64,000 bases of DNA, from the NCBI RefSeq assembly GCF_041397485.1, contig NZ_JAWKWO010000003.1:62001-126000 (forward strand), written 5' to 3'. Source of the stretch: Zhengella sp020637775 (lineage in GTDB: Bacteria; Pseudomonadota; Alphaproteobacteria; Rhizobiales; Rhizobiaceae). Each line of letters begins with the position of its first letter. Position 1 is the first letter of the stretch. Shown in pieces: positions 45,839 to 55,660 of this stretch. The translations under genes and the position numbers were made by a program. The notes under the pieces are model-generated. The model saw nothing but the letters and a program-made list of their open reading frames with translations, had not been told where the DNA came from and made no database searches.

Positions 45839-47698
45839 ATGTCCACTTCGCCGAACGGACCTGAATTTCTCGTCAATACAAAGACGACTGATGATCAGAA
45901 CTACCCGCGAACGGCATTCCTGTCGAATGGCGGGTTCGTTGTGACCTGGTCCGATTCGAGTGGTGATCCGGATGGATGGTCGGTCAAGGCGCAGGTTTAC
46001 GATGCTGCCGGCACGCCGGTCGGATCCGAGATCTCCGTGAACACGCAAACAACCGGAAACCAGTTCTTTTCAAGCATTGCCGGATTGCCAGATGGCGGCT
46101 TCGTGATTGCGTGGGAAGATGGGGGGCCTTCGGCCGGAGACCCGAACGGAAGCATAAAGGCCCAGACCTTCGACAACACCGGATCGCGGATAGGCGCTGA
46201 GTTCCAAGTCAACACGCAGACAGCGAGCACGCAGTCGCGCCCTTCTGTCGCGGCATTGGAAAATGGCGGTTTCGTCATTGCCTGGGAAGATCGAAGCGGT
46301 ACGCTTGGCGACGCGGACGGTTCGAGCATCAAGGCCCAGGTCTTTGCTTCGGATGGCACGAAGGTCAATTCCGAGTATCTCGTCAATACGGCAACCGGGG
46401 GAAGCCAGTACGCACCAGACGTGGCCGCACTTGCGGGGGGCGGATTCCTGGCTACGTGGCTGGAAACCGATCCGTTGGCGGCAGATATCCCGGTCTACGG
46501 TCAGCTATTTGACGGATCGGGCAACAAGGTTGGAGGTCAGTTCGCCATCGCGTCCAATCTCAGCGGCAATCCGGGGGATGTGGACGCGGCCGGCCTTGCA
46601 GACGGTGGTTTCGTCGTCATTCATACCGAACAACGAGGGCCGCTTGGTGGCACCTATTTCGATGTGTTCGGACAGGTTTATGGAGCGAATGGAAATCCTG
46701 TCGGCTCGGAGTTCCTCGTCAATACCAACCAGGCGAACATCCAGTGGTTGCCACAGGTTGCCGCCTTGCCGGGCGGCGGTTTTGTCGTGGTTTGGGAGGA
46801 TGAAAGCGGCACCCTGGGCGATGCTGACGGATGGGCGATCAAGGCACAGGTCTTTGACGGGAACGGGGCCAAGAGCGGCACAGAGTTTCTGGTCAACAAT
46901 GAAACGGCCGGTGGACAGAATTACCCAACTGTCGCACCAGCGGGCGATGCCGGTTTCGTTGTTGCTTTTGCCGATGGCAGCCCGACAACCGATGCCTGGG
47001 ATATCAAGGCGCGGCTGTTCACACTCGGTGGCTCGGTCTCCATTTCTGACCTGTCGATCGCTGAGGGAGACAGCGGAACCAGAATTGCCACGTTCGACGT
47101 GGTCCGGACCGGAAGTGCCGGTGCGTTTTCGGTTGATTTCGCGACTGCCGACGGCGCTGCATCGGTGGCGGACAATGATTATATAGCCGCATCGGGCACA
47201 CTTGATTTCGGCGTCGGAGACAACTTGCGGTCAGTCTCCGTAACGATCAACGGCGATACTACCGTTGAGCCGGATGAAGCATTCATGGTTGTCTTGTCCA
47301 ATCCAACAAACGGGATCGTTCTCGGGAAGAGCGTGGCAACGGGTACAATCCTGAATGACGACGTTGCCATCGCAGGTTCGGTATCCATCGCAGACATCTC
47401 CGTGAGCGAGGGCGACGACGGAACGAAAACACTCGATTTCACGGTATCGCGCAGTGGCGGTACTGCGCCGTTTACGATTGACTTTTCCACCGCGGACGAA
47501 ACAGCCACGGCCGCGAGCGGAGACTATGTGGCCGCCAGCGGGACGATCAGTTTTACCGATGGAGACCTTCGGAAACGATCAGCATCACAATCAGTGGCGA
47601 TACGACGGTCGAACCCGACGAAACATTTCTGGTCAACCTTTCCAATCCGACCAATGGCGCACTCCTGGACCGATCCACGGCAACCGGAACGATCCTGA
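45839..47698 (+). CDS. Giant Calx-beta/RTX protein, 5' fragment before frameshift
   Basis: Encodes about 620 residues. Residues 1-400 are six or more repeats of about 55 residues with the form GGFVVxWxDxSGDxDGxxIxAQ and EFLVNT, as in large rhizobial RTX proteins; probably a beta-propeller-like array. Two Calx-beta domains follow (SVSISDLSIAEGDSGTR, SVSIADISVSEGDDGTK). The frame breaks in the second one at GGAGACCTTCGG (47561-47572): one missing base shifts to the frame that continues to 51861. No signal peptide, which fits type I secretion. Together the two fragments make one gene of about 2007 codons. Confidence 0.75.
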   Translation: MSTSPNGPEFLVNTKTTDDQNYPRTAFLSNGGFVVTWSDSSGDPDGWSVKAQVYDAAGTPVGSEISVNTQTTGNQFFSSIAGLPDGGFVIAWEDGGPSAGDPNGSIKAQTFDNTGSRIGAEFQVNTQTASTQSRPSVAALENGGFVIAWEDRSGTLGDADGSSIKAQVFASDGTKVNSEYLVNTATGGSQYAPDVAALAGGGFLATWLETDPLAADIPVYGQLFDGSGNKVGGQFAIASNLSGNPGDVDAAGLADGGFVVIHTEQRGPLGGTYFDVFGQVYGANGNPVGSEFLVNTNQANIQWLPQVAALPGGGFVVVWEDESGTLGDADGWAIKAQVFDGNGAKSGTEFLVNNETAGGQNYPTVAPAGDAGFVVAFADGSPTTDAWDIKARLFTLGGSVSISDLSIAEGDSGTRIATFDVVRTGSAGAFSVDFATADGAASVADNDYIAASGTLDFGVGDNLRSVSVTINGDTTVEPDEAFMVVLSNPTNGIVLGKSVATGTILNDDVAIAGSVSIADISVSEGDDGTKTLDFTVSRSGGTAPFTIDFSTADETATAASGDYVAASGTISFTDGDLRKRSASQSVAIRRSNPTKHFWSTFPIRPMAHSWTDPRQPERS

Positions 47699-47820
47699 AC
47701 GACGATATCTCTGCGCCTGGATCGATTTCCATAGACGATGTCTCGATCGTTGAAGGGAACAGTGGCGCTGTCATCGCAACATTTACCGTCCTGCGAACTG
47801 GTGGCCAGGACCCTTTCTCT

Positions 47821-50800
47821 GTGAACTACGCCACCGCCGATGGAACTGCAACGACAGCGAATGATGACTATGCCGCCGCAATGGGAACATTGGACTTCGG
47901 GAGCGGGGAAAACAGCAGGACCATATCGGTAACGATAGCTTCAGACACCGCAATCGAGATGGATGAAATCTTCTCGGTCCTGCTCTCCGGCGCAACGGCG
48001 AATGCGGTCATCGCGGACGGGGTCGGTATCGGCACGATACTTGATGACGACACGCCGCCCGCCGGTCTGGTTTCCATTTCCGATGTTTCGACATTGGAAG
48101 GCAATTCCGGGACACGAACCGCAGACTTCCTTGTCACTCGAACAAGGGGGGACGCGGCGTTCTCGATCGATTACACCACGTCCGAAGGAACGGCGACATC
48201 TGGAGACGGCGATTTCGTTCCGATGTCCGGCACGCTGGATTTCCTGGCCGGAGAGATGTCGAAAACGATTTCGATCACGATAAACGGAGACACTGTCCCG
48301 GAAACGGACGAGACATTCTCTGTAACTCTGTCATCGTCTTCGCCAATCGTGGCGATAGCCAGGGAGACCGGCGTCGCGACAGTTGTGAATGACGATCAAT
48401 TCCCGGTTCATGTGAGCATCGGCGATGCTTCGGCAAGCGAGGGCGAGCATGGCACGACGGATATGACGTTCATCGTATCGCGTATCGGCGGAACCAGGGC
48501 ATTCTCGGTCGACTACGCCACATCCGACGGAACGGCGCTTGTCGTCGATGACGATTACATCGCGACCAGCGGCGTATTGGAGTTCATGGAAGGAGAAACG
48601 GAGAAGACAATCCTGGTTTCGGTCAACGGCGACACGGATGACGAGCTGGCAGAGACCTTTTTCCTCACATTGAGCAATCCCACAAATGGAGTGACGATTG
48701 ATCGGCCGGAAGCGGCAGGCGTCATACTGCCCGACGAATTCGTAAAGGCGAAACCTCCGGTCATCTTGTCCGGAAATGGCCAGAAGCCCGAGATTGCCGC
48801 CTTGGCGGACGGGTCATTTGTCGTCGTCTGGGAGGACATCGACCAGAAGGGACAGCGCGAGATTCGCGGCCAGATCATCGATGCCGACGGAGAGGCGTCT
48901 GGCAGTCCGTTCCTCGTAAATGCAACAATCGGCGGGATGAACATAGACCCGTCCGTGTTGGCGCTTTCCGGCGGAGGGTTTGTCGTGTGCTGGTCGAATG
49001 TCGGCGGTGCAGACAGCGGTATTCAGGCCCAATTTTTCTCTCAAGATGGTTCCAAGACAGGCTCTCAATTCACTGTCAATGAGCCCTTGGGAACGTCGCG
49101 GGCTCTGGTTTCCCGGCTTCCTGACCTGATATCGCCAATCCCCACGGAATTGGCCGACGGCACTGTCATCATTGCCTGGACCCAACAAATCCCTTCTGTC
49201 GAGAACAAGAACCTGGCACGCGTTGTCGATCCCGCCGGAGCTGCGATTGGTTCTGAGTTCGTATTGAAAGACGGCGTGTCGTATGGGTTGATCCGGGACC
49301 TGAAGGCGACGGCGGACGGATCGTTCCTCGGGGCATGGGTTGTGCCCGGGTCTTCCTCGGGGGTGTCGGAAATCAACTTGCGCAGATTTGATGCGAACGG
49401 AACTCAGCAAGGCGACGACATTTCGATCATGGTGACAGCAAGCGACCCGCGGGCCGACATGGCAGAGACGATGTGGTCGCAAATACTCAGTCCTGTCGTT
49501 ACGCCCCTGGAAGACGGAAGCATAGGCGTCACGTGGACCGAACTGCTTACACTTTCGAGGACCACAAATGGTTTCTCCTTTCGTAGAGCAATTGGTCATC
49601 GGATCGACGTCGATGGAGTAGTTGTCGACAGTGGAGGAAATGTTTCCGCAAACGGGTTTGAAATTTCAAGCGAATCGATCCCGACGGGGCGGCCCTTCAT
49701 CGGAAATCTTGGAGAACTGGATCAGGATGCCTCCGGCGCGACAGGCGGAGGGTTTGTCGCCGCGTGGCTGGAGGACTACCGTCCGATCGACTTCACCACC
49801 ACCTTGTCACTGCAGCTCTTCGACAGCGCAGGCAATTCGGTCAGCCCCAGGTTTGCAGCCGATCTGTCAGCGGACACCATTCATCTCTGGACCCCTTCGG
49901 TGGCCGCCAATGATGCAGGTGACCTTGCTGTTGCGTGGGGAACGTCGGTGTCCTTGCCGACTCTGTTGTCTGTAGAGAACCAGGTTGCGGTTCAACTGTT
50001 CGACATGATTGGGGAATCCGTATCGGTCTCCGACTTCTCGATCACCGAAGGCGATGACCAAACCCGAACCGTTGACATTGTCGTCTCCCGGATTGGTGGC
50101 AACTCATCATTTTCCATTGCATATTCCAGCCGCGACGGCACAGCCGGCGCGGACGATGGAGACTATGATCCCGTGAGCGGATTGCTGTATTTCGGGCCGG
50201 ACGATCAGTTCATGACAATCCCTGTCACGATCAATGGAGATACACGGTTCGAGAACGATGAAAGCTTCTCGATTGTCTTGTCGGACCCTTCAATCGACAT
50301 CAGCATCTCGAATTCCGAAGGCATTGTGCTGATAGGAAACGACGATCAGCCTCCCCTCGGATTTGTCGGCTTTGAAGAGGCGGCAGTCACTGTACAAGAG
50401 GGCGATACGGGTACGACAGAGCTCTTGTTCAATGTGGTGAGGTCCGGAAGCACGGCACCCATTTCGGTCGGCTATGCAACCGCGGACCTGCGAGCAACCG
50501 AAGCCGACAACGACTATGCCGGCGTGTCAGGAACGCTCGACTTTGCAGACGGCGAGAGCTCCAAGACGGTTAGCTTGTTCGTCAATGGCGATTCGACAGC
50601 GGAGTTCGATGAAAACCTCGTCGTAATGCTTTCTGCCACTTCTGATGACTACGTCATAGACCAGCCGCGCTCGGAAGGCCGCATCATCAATGACGATCCT
50701 GGCCGGATCGGTATCTCATCGACATTCCTTGGAACCCCGTTTGCGGACCTGATCAACCGGCTTCTGAGTAGCCTGAACGAGAACCTGTCCGGCGGTGACG

Positions 50801-51861
50801 GGGATGATACGCTGATTGGCGGGTCTGGAAACAACCTCATCGATGGTGGCGCTGGCCGGGACAGCATGTCCGGCAACAATGGCGATGACAGCTATATCGT
50901 CGACCATTTGAATGATGTCGTGACTGAATTTACCGGTGGCGGGACCGATACCGTTTTCTCCATGCTGCCGGCGTTCACGTTGGGTCCGAACATGGAAAAC
51001 CTTGCGGGTGTGTTTGGTCCGGCCGTGTCCGGTTTCACGGGCATCGGAAACGCATTGAACAATCGCTTGGCGGGCACACCCGGTGATGATGATCTGAGTG
51101 GTGGCGACGGAAACGACACGCTTTCAGGCGGATTTGGCAACGACCTGCTTGATGGCGGCGCGGGGATCGATACGGCGCACTTCAACGAAGGGAACCTGAT
51201 TGGACTGCCCGATCTCGACGCAGCGACGAACCCGTCTGATCCCGTCATGTTTGGCTTTGCAGGCCTTGCCAGTCAAACAATGGCCGCTGCGGCGACTCTT
51301 CAAGATGCGACCATGGACCTTCCTGGTTTGACGCGCAATCAGGTTTCGGTCGTATGGGATGGGGCGGAGACCGTACTTCTTTGGGGCGGAGAAGGGTACG
51401 GCTTAAACACGCTGATTTCCATTGAGCGCATCGACCTGATCGATGGCGATTATGTCTATGACATTGGCTCGGACAATCTCGGCTTTGGCTATCGGATCTA
51501 TCAGGCTGCGTTTGGCCGGACACCGGACGAAGGCGGATTGCGCTTCTGGGTTGGCGTGCTGGATACCCTCGATTCGTGGGGCTACAGCGAATATGCCAAG
51601 CAGCAATATGTGGCACGGGAATTCAATGAATCGCTGGAATTCCAGGCGCTCTACGGCTCCGATCCATCCCATTACGACTATATCGACGCGATGTACCAGA
51701 ACGTCCTCTATCGCCTGCCGGACCAGGGGGGATACGATTTCTGGGTTGGCGGAATGGACCAGGGCCTTACCGAGGAAGATATCTTGATAGCCTTCTCCGA
51801 AAGCGTCGAGAATCGGGAAAACAACTACCCCAATCTCGATAATGGCGTTTGGGTGGTTTAG
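47821..51861 (+). CDS. Giant Calx-beta/RTX protein, 3' fragment with RTX repeats and DUF4214
   Basis: 1346 codons from GTG; the same frame is open back to the frameshift at about 47567, encoding the missing end of the second Calx-beta domain. Contains Calx-beta domains 3-5, a middle block of GGFVV-type repeats, Calx-beta 6-7, then RTX nonapeptides (GGDGDDTLIGGSG, GGDGNDTLSGGFGNDLLDGG) and a C-terminal DUF4214 module (RIYQAAFGRTPDEGGLRFW, YDFWVGGMDQGLTEEDIL) ending in LDNGVWVV. Calcium-dependent folding outside the cell and type I secretion are inferred from RTX. Unlikely to be translated on its own. Confidence 0.78.
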   Translation: MNYATADGTATTANDDYAAAMGTLDFGSGENSRTISVTIASDTAIEMDEIFSVLLSGATANAVIADGVGIGTILDDDTPPAGLVSISDVSTLEGNSGTRTADFLVTRTRGDAAFSIDYTTSEGTATSGDGDFVPMSGTLDFLAGEMSKTISITINGDTVPETDETFSVTLSSSSPIVAIARETGVATVVNDDQFPVHVSIGDASASEGEHGTTDMTFIVSRIGGTRAFSVDYATSDGTALVVDDDYIATSGVLEFMEGETEKTILVSVNGDTDDELAETFFLTLSNPTNGVTIDRPEAAGVILPDEFVKAKPPVILSGNGQKPEIAALADGSFVVVWEDIDQKGQREIRGQIIDADGEASGSPFLVNATIGGMNIDPSVLALSGGGFVVCWSNVGGADSGIQAQFFSQDGSKTGSQFTVNEPLGTSRALVSRLPDLISPIPTELADGTVIIAWTQQIPSVENKNLARVVDPAGAAIGSEFVLKDGVSYGLIRDLKATADGSFLGAWVVPGSSSGVSEINLRRFDANGTQQGDDISIMVTASDPRADMAETMWSQILSPVVTPLEDGSIGVTWTELLTLSRTTNGFSFRRAIGHRIDVDGVVVDSGGNVSANGFEISSESIPTGRPFIGNLGELDQDASGATGGGFVAAWLEDYRPIDFTTTLSLQLFDSAGNSVSPRFAADLSADTIHLWTPSVAANDAGDLAVAWGTSVSLPTLLSVENQVAVQLFDMIGESVSVSDFSITEGDDQTRTVDIVVSRIGGNSSFSIAYSSRDGTAGADDGDYDPVSGLLYFGPDDQFMTIPVTINGDTRFENDESFSIVLSDPSIDISISNSEGIVLIGNDDQPPLGFVGFEEAAVTVQEGDTGTTELLFNVVRSGSTAPISVGYATADLRATEADNDYAGVSGTLDFADGESSKTVSLFVNGDSTAEFDENLVVMLSATSDDYVIDQPRSEGRIINDDPGRIGISSTFLGTPFADLINRLLSSLNENLSGGDGDDTLIGGSGNNLIDGGAGRDSMSGNNGDDSYIVDHLNDVVTEFTGGGTDTVFSMLPAFTLGPNMENLAGVFGPAVSGFTGIGNALNNRLAGTPGDDDLSGGDGNDTLSGGFGNDLLDGGAGIDTAHFNEGNLIGLPDLDAATNPSDPVMFGFAGLASQTMAAAATLQDATMDLPGLTRNQVSVVWDGAETVLLWGGEGYGLNTLISIERIDLIDGDYVYDIGSDNLGFGYRIYQAAFGRTPDEGGLRFWVGVLDTLDSWGYSEYAKQQYVAREFNESLEFQALYGSDPSHYDYIDAMYQNVLYRLPDQGGYDFWVGGMDQGLTEEDILIAFSESVENRENNYPNLDNGVWVV

Positions 51862-52108
51862 CAGGAAGATTGAATTCGTGTGCCGCCTTGTGGCTACTAG
51901 GGCGTGTACTTATAAACGAGCGAGCACCGATGACCGATTCCGCCGGAACATCTGAAGGGGACTATCAATCACGTAGGTCAGCATTGCGCCAAAGCGACCG
52001 ATCCTGCATGCGGGCGACGTTCGATATGCGACACGGCAGTTTGTGCCAGAAACGGACATTTCGTGATTGGTATTGAAAGGACCATTTCTTGCCGCTGGTG
52101 AGCGGCGC
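51862..52108. other. Intergenic segment, possible dispersed-repeat remnant
   Basis: From 51897 on it reads AGGGCGTGTACTTATAAACG, then a segment with GCCAGAAACGGACATTTCGT that resembles short dispersed repeats of Hyphomicrobiales intergenic DNA. No open frame is convincing. Origin unproven. Confidence 0.3.
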
Positions 52109-53248
52109 CTAGCGCGAGATGTCTTGCGCACGGTAAAGCAGCACGCTGTTGGCCGAGAAAGCCATATCCGGCTCGAATTCGTCGATCCGTTCGGAGCGCA
52201 GCAACAGCCCGCCGCCTTGCAATAGCGTTATATCGACTTGCTGGCGCGACAGGCGGACGAGTGCCCGAGCCTTCCAGACCTCTTCATCGGGGCCCAACCC
52301 GAGGCTGGGTATCGCGATGGCAATCGGACCGATCACGCTGCCCGGGCTCCTGCTGCCGATAGCAGTCAGCGTCAGGTTGGTATGGACGGTGTCCTTCGCG
52401 AGCATGTCCGGCCGGTTCTGGGCCAGCACCGCAATATCAAAAATCAGGTCACCGGTCGCTGGCGGCTTGTCGAAGCGATATTCGGCGTATTGTCCTGCTT
52501 CGGGCGGGCGCATCCAGTACCAGTCCCCGGCTCCAGGCAATCCGTTCGAATGGAAATCCGTAGCTTCATCGCCAATGCATGGTCGGTCGAGAAAGCATTG
52601 TCCTTCGTCACCCCAATCGCCGAGTTCGGGGTGCATCTCAGTCACCGCACCATCGTCCTGTTGGGCTTCGCCGCTGGCCTCGCCCTCCGCAAGGGCGCTC
52701 TTATTATGTATCCGGATGCTGTCGCGGCGGAAGGCTACGTGCGGACCGGGATTTTCAGGCCTTACGATGCGGATGAATAGCTCGCCGCTCGCCGGAATCA
52801 TCCTGTCGAGGATTTTACGTCCCAACTGGATCTGGCCGCTCGCATTGTAACCTACCGGGTCGCCAGGCAGCGAGACGTTGGGAAGGGTGACGCGGATCCG
52901 GTGAAAGACACCGCCCATGTTGCGCGCGCCCGGGAAGCCGACCAGCAAGTCGAAAACCGCATTTACCTTCGGCCCGCCATTGACGCGGTCGGTCGCAAGC
53001 GCGTCGATGTCGAGAAGGATGTCGCCCTGCGTCGGAGGATTCGCGAAAGTATATTCGGCGTATTGGTTGTGCCCGCAATCGCGCAACCAATACCATCCGG
53101 CGATCAGATCGCCGTTCGATCTGAATCGCGGCAGATCGTCCACTTGAGCGCTGCCCGCAACCACGAGCATGATGACAAGCGGTATCGAAACCAACACACG
53201 TAGCGCGAGCCACTGGATAGTGGTGAGAATTGCAGGGAATATGCGCAT
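52109..53248 (-). CDS. Secreted protein with two copies of an unknown domain
   Basis: 379 residues with a signal peptide (cleavage near GSAQVD). Unit 1, SNGDLIAGWYWLRDCGHNQYAEYTF-type, begins near residue 44; unit 2, SNGLPGAGDWYWMRPPEAGQYAEYRF-type, near 235. Each runs on with PP-x-x-GDI/LI-DI-LA-R, and ends in FRRDS-I or FSANSVLLY. So an ancestral domain of about 150-160 residues has been duplicated; it looks beta-sandwich-like. It starts 24 bp after the parallel beta-helix gene on the same strand. No family recognised. Confidence 0.7.
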   Translation of the reverse strand: MRIFPAILTTIQWLALRVLVSIPLVIMLVVAGSAQVDDLPRFRSNGDLIAGWYWLRDCGHNQYAEYTFANPPTQGDILLDIDALATDRVNGGPKVNAVFDLLVGFPGARNMGGVFHRIRVTLPNVSLPGDPVGYNASGQIQLGRKILDRMIPASGELFIRIVRPENPGPHVAFRRDSIRIHNKSALAEGEASGEAQQDDGAVTEMHPELGDWGDEGQCFLDRPCIGDEATDFHSNGLPGAGDWYWMRPPEAGQYAEYRFDKPPATGDLIFDIAVLAQNRPDMLAKDTVHTNLTLTAIGSRSPGSVIGPIAIAIPSLGLGPDEEVWKARALVRLSRQQVDITLLQGGGLLLRSERIDEFEPDMAFSANSVLLYRAQDISR

Positions 53249-53272
53249 GAAAGCGTTCCCTACAGAATTTGC

Positions 53273-54688
53273 CTAAAGCCAAGCCTCGAGCGGGAAATGA
53301 TCGACCGCTTGACCGCCGGGAATTGGGTGCGGCGCCTCGCTTATCCCGTCACCATCAGTGTCCACGAAACCCTCAGCCGCTTCATCGAAATCAGAATGGT
53401 GATTGCCGCGTGCGCCGTCATCCCAACGGTTTGGCGACAGTAATTTTTCCGGATCCACTGGCCCGCCCTTGGCCACTCCCTGAACGCTCGCAGGGGCCGT
53501 ATCGGTGCCTGACGTGTCGAAAGCGTTGACCTTATTTGCGTCGAGGTCATTTCCGATCACCATATTGCCGACCGATGGGTTCACATAGGGCAATCCCCGT
53601 TCCAGCCGAATGCCAAAGGCGGAATTTTGAATGACGTTATTTGCGCTCAGTGTGTTGTCGGTTGAACCGAAAAGGCCGATCCCGGTGCCATTACCGGAAA
53701 CAATGTTTGACGTGACTCGGTTTGAATAAGCTGTATCAAGAAGGATACCGAGGCTGTCGTTGTTTTCAGCCATATTGTCTCTGACTTCGCTTTCGTGCGT
53801 ATCGCAGATCAGTCCTATTCCGTAGCCGCGAATGTCCGGCGACGAACCGAGCGTGACTTGCGGATTGCAGTTCGGCACCGCCTGGCCGCCATTTGCATAG
53901 GCCTTGTTCGACAGAATGAATATGCGGCGTGAAGACCCCGCAACGATACCGGAATGGCCGTGGTCGCTTACATCATTTCCAGCAACTTCTATGTCGGATG
54001 ACCTGACAGCCTCTATCGGACGCGTCTCGCTGGTGATGATCAAATCGCCAGCCAGAGGCCGTATAGCTTGCATCATGCCGGGCGGAAACACGACCGTGCC
54101 AATTCCAATTCCACTATAGCCGTTTGCGTGGACCCTGTTTTCACGGATGCCGACATTGCGGCTGTTCAAAACAAAGATACCGCCGAACCGATTCGCCTCG
54201 ATCTTGTTTAGTTCGATAGCACCGCTCTCGACACCGTGCATGTACACGCCATAGTGGCAACCAGAAATCCTGTTGTTGCTGATCACAGCGCCGGACGCGC
54301 GTACCACGATGCAGGCTTCCTCCGAATAGGCGGAGAAGATGCCGTAACGTAACGAACGGGACTGGGATGCGGTTATATCGAAGCCATCGACAACCACCCC
54401 GTCAGCCTTGATCTCAACTGCTGTTGAAGCGCTTCCGGCATCGATTACTGGTTTTCCAGTGCCATTATCCTGACCGAGGAGCTTGACGCTCTTGGTGATG
54501 ACAAGCGCCTCATTATAGCCACCGCCGGATACCTCAATTGTAGAACCTTCCGGTGCGGCGGAAATAGCTGCATTTATCGAGGAATAGGTCTGTCCTGTTT
54601 CGACGATTTTGGCGTCGGCGCGCACATGAACGGGAAATGCGACCACAAGGCAGATCGCCATAAAGGGTAGCGCAGTGGTGACGCGCAT
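53273..54688 (-). CDS. Secreted right-handed parallel beta-helix protein
   Basis: 471 residues with a signal peptide (cleavage near VRADA, about 25). The start GQTYSSINAAISAAPEGSTIEV is the usual cap of pectate-lyase-like folds, followed by many PbH1 rungs with N-x-I/V-x-x-N (ISNNRISGCHYGVYM, IELNKIEANRFGGIFV, ENNDSLGILLDTA, LSANNVIQNSAFGIRL). The last 70 residues, with DTDGDGISEAPHP, could bind calcium and resembles NosD-type ends. Probably acts on or binds a polysaccharide. Directly upstream of the duplicated-domain protein, likely cotranscribed. Confidence 0.8.
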   Translation of the reverse strand: MRVTTALPFMAICLVVAFPVHVRADAKIVETGQTYSSINAAISAAPEGSTIEVSGGGYNEALVITKSVKLLGQDNGTGKPVIDAGSASTAVEIKADGVVVDGFDITASQSRSLRYGIFSAYSEEACIVVRASGAVISNNRISGCHYGVYMHGVESGAIELNKIEANRFGGIFVLNSRNVGIRENRVHANGYSGIGIGTVVFPPGMMQAIRPLAGDLIITSETRPIEAVRSSDIEVAGNDVSDHGHSGIVAGSSRRIFILSNKAYANGGQAVPNCNPQVTLGSSPDIRGYGIGLICDTHESEVRDNMAENNDSLGILLDTAYSNRVTSNIVSGNGTGIGLFGSTDNTLSANNVIQNSAFGIRLERGLPYVNPSVGNMVIGNDLDANKVNAFDTSGTDTAPASVQGVAKGGPVDPEKLLSPNRWDDGARGNHHSDFDEAAEGFVDTDGDGISEAPHPIPGGQAVDHFPLEAWL

Positions 54689-55084
54689 GAGATCCGACCC
54701 CCAAGTGAGGAAAACGAGCTTTCGTATTTACCGCCGCTTGCATGCGCAATGATTTGAATCAAGCAACACAATGCCGAACAACAGAAGTTCGACTGCTAGT
54801 CGTGCCTGAGATCGAATTGTGTTCCGCCGTTGACACATGCACGCCATGCTGCGCGATGGCATTTAGGTCGAAGCATGAAGTGAGGTAGAGTTCGTTTGCG
54901 AGCGGTGAAGCCGGAAAGCTGAACCGAGGGCGGCGTCCCCGAGAGGGAGAGCAGGGATGAAAGACCTGCGAAGGTCACCGGATGGGCCAACGAGCCCGCT
55001 TTGAGTCAATACGATGGTCGAGCAGTTCATCGTGGAATTTCAATTAGCTATATATATTTATTGCTTTATTTTCAATGCTTTATA
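54689..55084. other. Intergenic region with structured, possibly mobile-element-derived segment
   Basis: Right half is AT-rich (TATATATATTTATTG near 55047). At 54830-55000 lies a normal-GC stretch with consecutive small hairpins, including GACCT-GCGA-AGGTC (GNRA loop) and GGGC-CAAC-GAGCCC, and AAGCCGGAAAGCTGAACCG, reminiscent of group II intron domain I. No reverse transcriptase is present, so it is at best a remnant. Confidence 0.35.
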
Positions 55085-55097
55085 GAGCAGTTTTCGA

Positions 55098-55660
55098 TCA
55101 TTCTGGGTCATGTCCGCACGATTTGAAGTAGTTTGCGCATTCGTTCGGCTGGAAGATGTCGACCAGTTTTCCGATGAGGCACCAGAGGCCGGAGACCGTG
55201 CGTTCGCCGACTTTGCGGAGCATCGCTTTGAGGCGCGAGAACGCTTTCTCGATGGGGTTGACGTCCGGGCTGTAGGGAGGAAGAAACCGAAGCGTGGCGC
55301 GCGCCGCCTCGATCTTCTCGCGGATTGCCACCCGCTTGTGGCCGGACAGATTGTCCATCACGACAATGTCGCCAGGCTTGAATTCTGGCACGAGCACCGA
55401 GGTCGTGTATGCCTCGAACCAGTCGCCATTGATTGGCCCGTCAAGCACCATCGGTGCCACCATGCCCGACAGGCGCAGTCCGGCAACGAGTGTCGTGGTC
55501 TTGCGATGGCCGTGCGGGAAACCCATCCGCAGACGCTCGCCCTTGCTGCGGCAGCGGCCATGGGTCCGGGCCATGTTGGTGGCCGTCCAGGTCTCGTCGA
55601 TAAAGACAAGGCGCGCCGGGTCGAGATCGAGCTGCCCGCCAAACCAGTTCCGGCGCTGCC
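55098..55660 (-). CDS. IS630 transposase, DDE part (orfB)
   Basis: The frame carries the DDE-3 catalytic domain: FIDET (first Asp, near 55610), VVMDNLSGHK (second Asp) and NPIEKAFSRLK (Glu). An ATG at 55574 lies after the first Asp, so the protein must be made by frameshifting from orfA. The slip site would be the A7 run (T7 on the plus strand at 55702-55708) within CGGAAAAAAAGACC. Complete catalytic residues suggest a recently active element. Confidence 0.8.

Noticed and set aside
47561..47572. Programmed frameshift in the Calx-beta gene
   Set aside because: No slippery heptamer or downstream structure is visible at GGAGACCTTCGG; mutation or sequencing error is simpler.
54796..54990. 64-codon minus-strand frame
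   Set aside because: No ribosome binding site or known motif; the segment looks like structured RNA or a mobile-element remnant instead.
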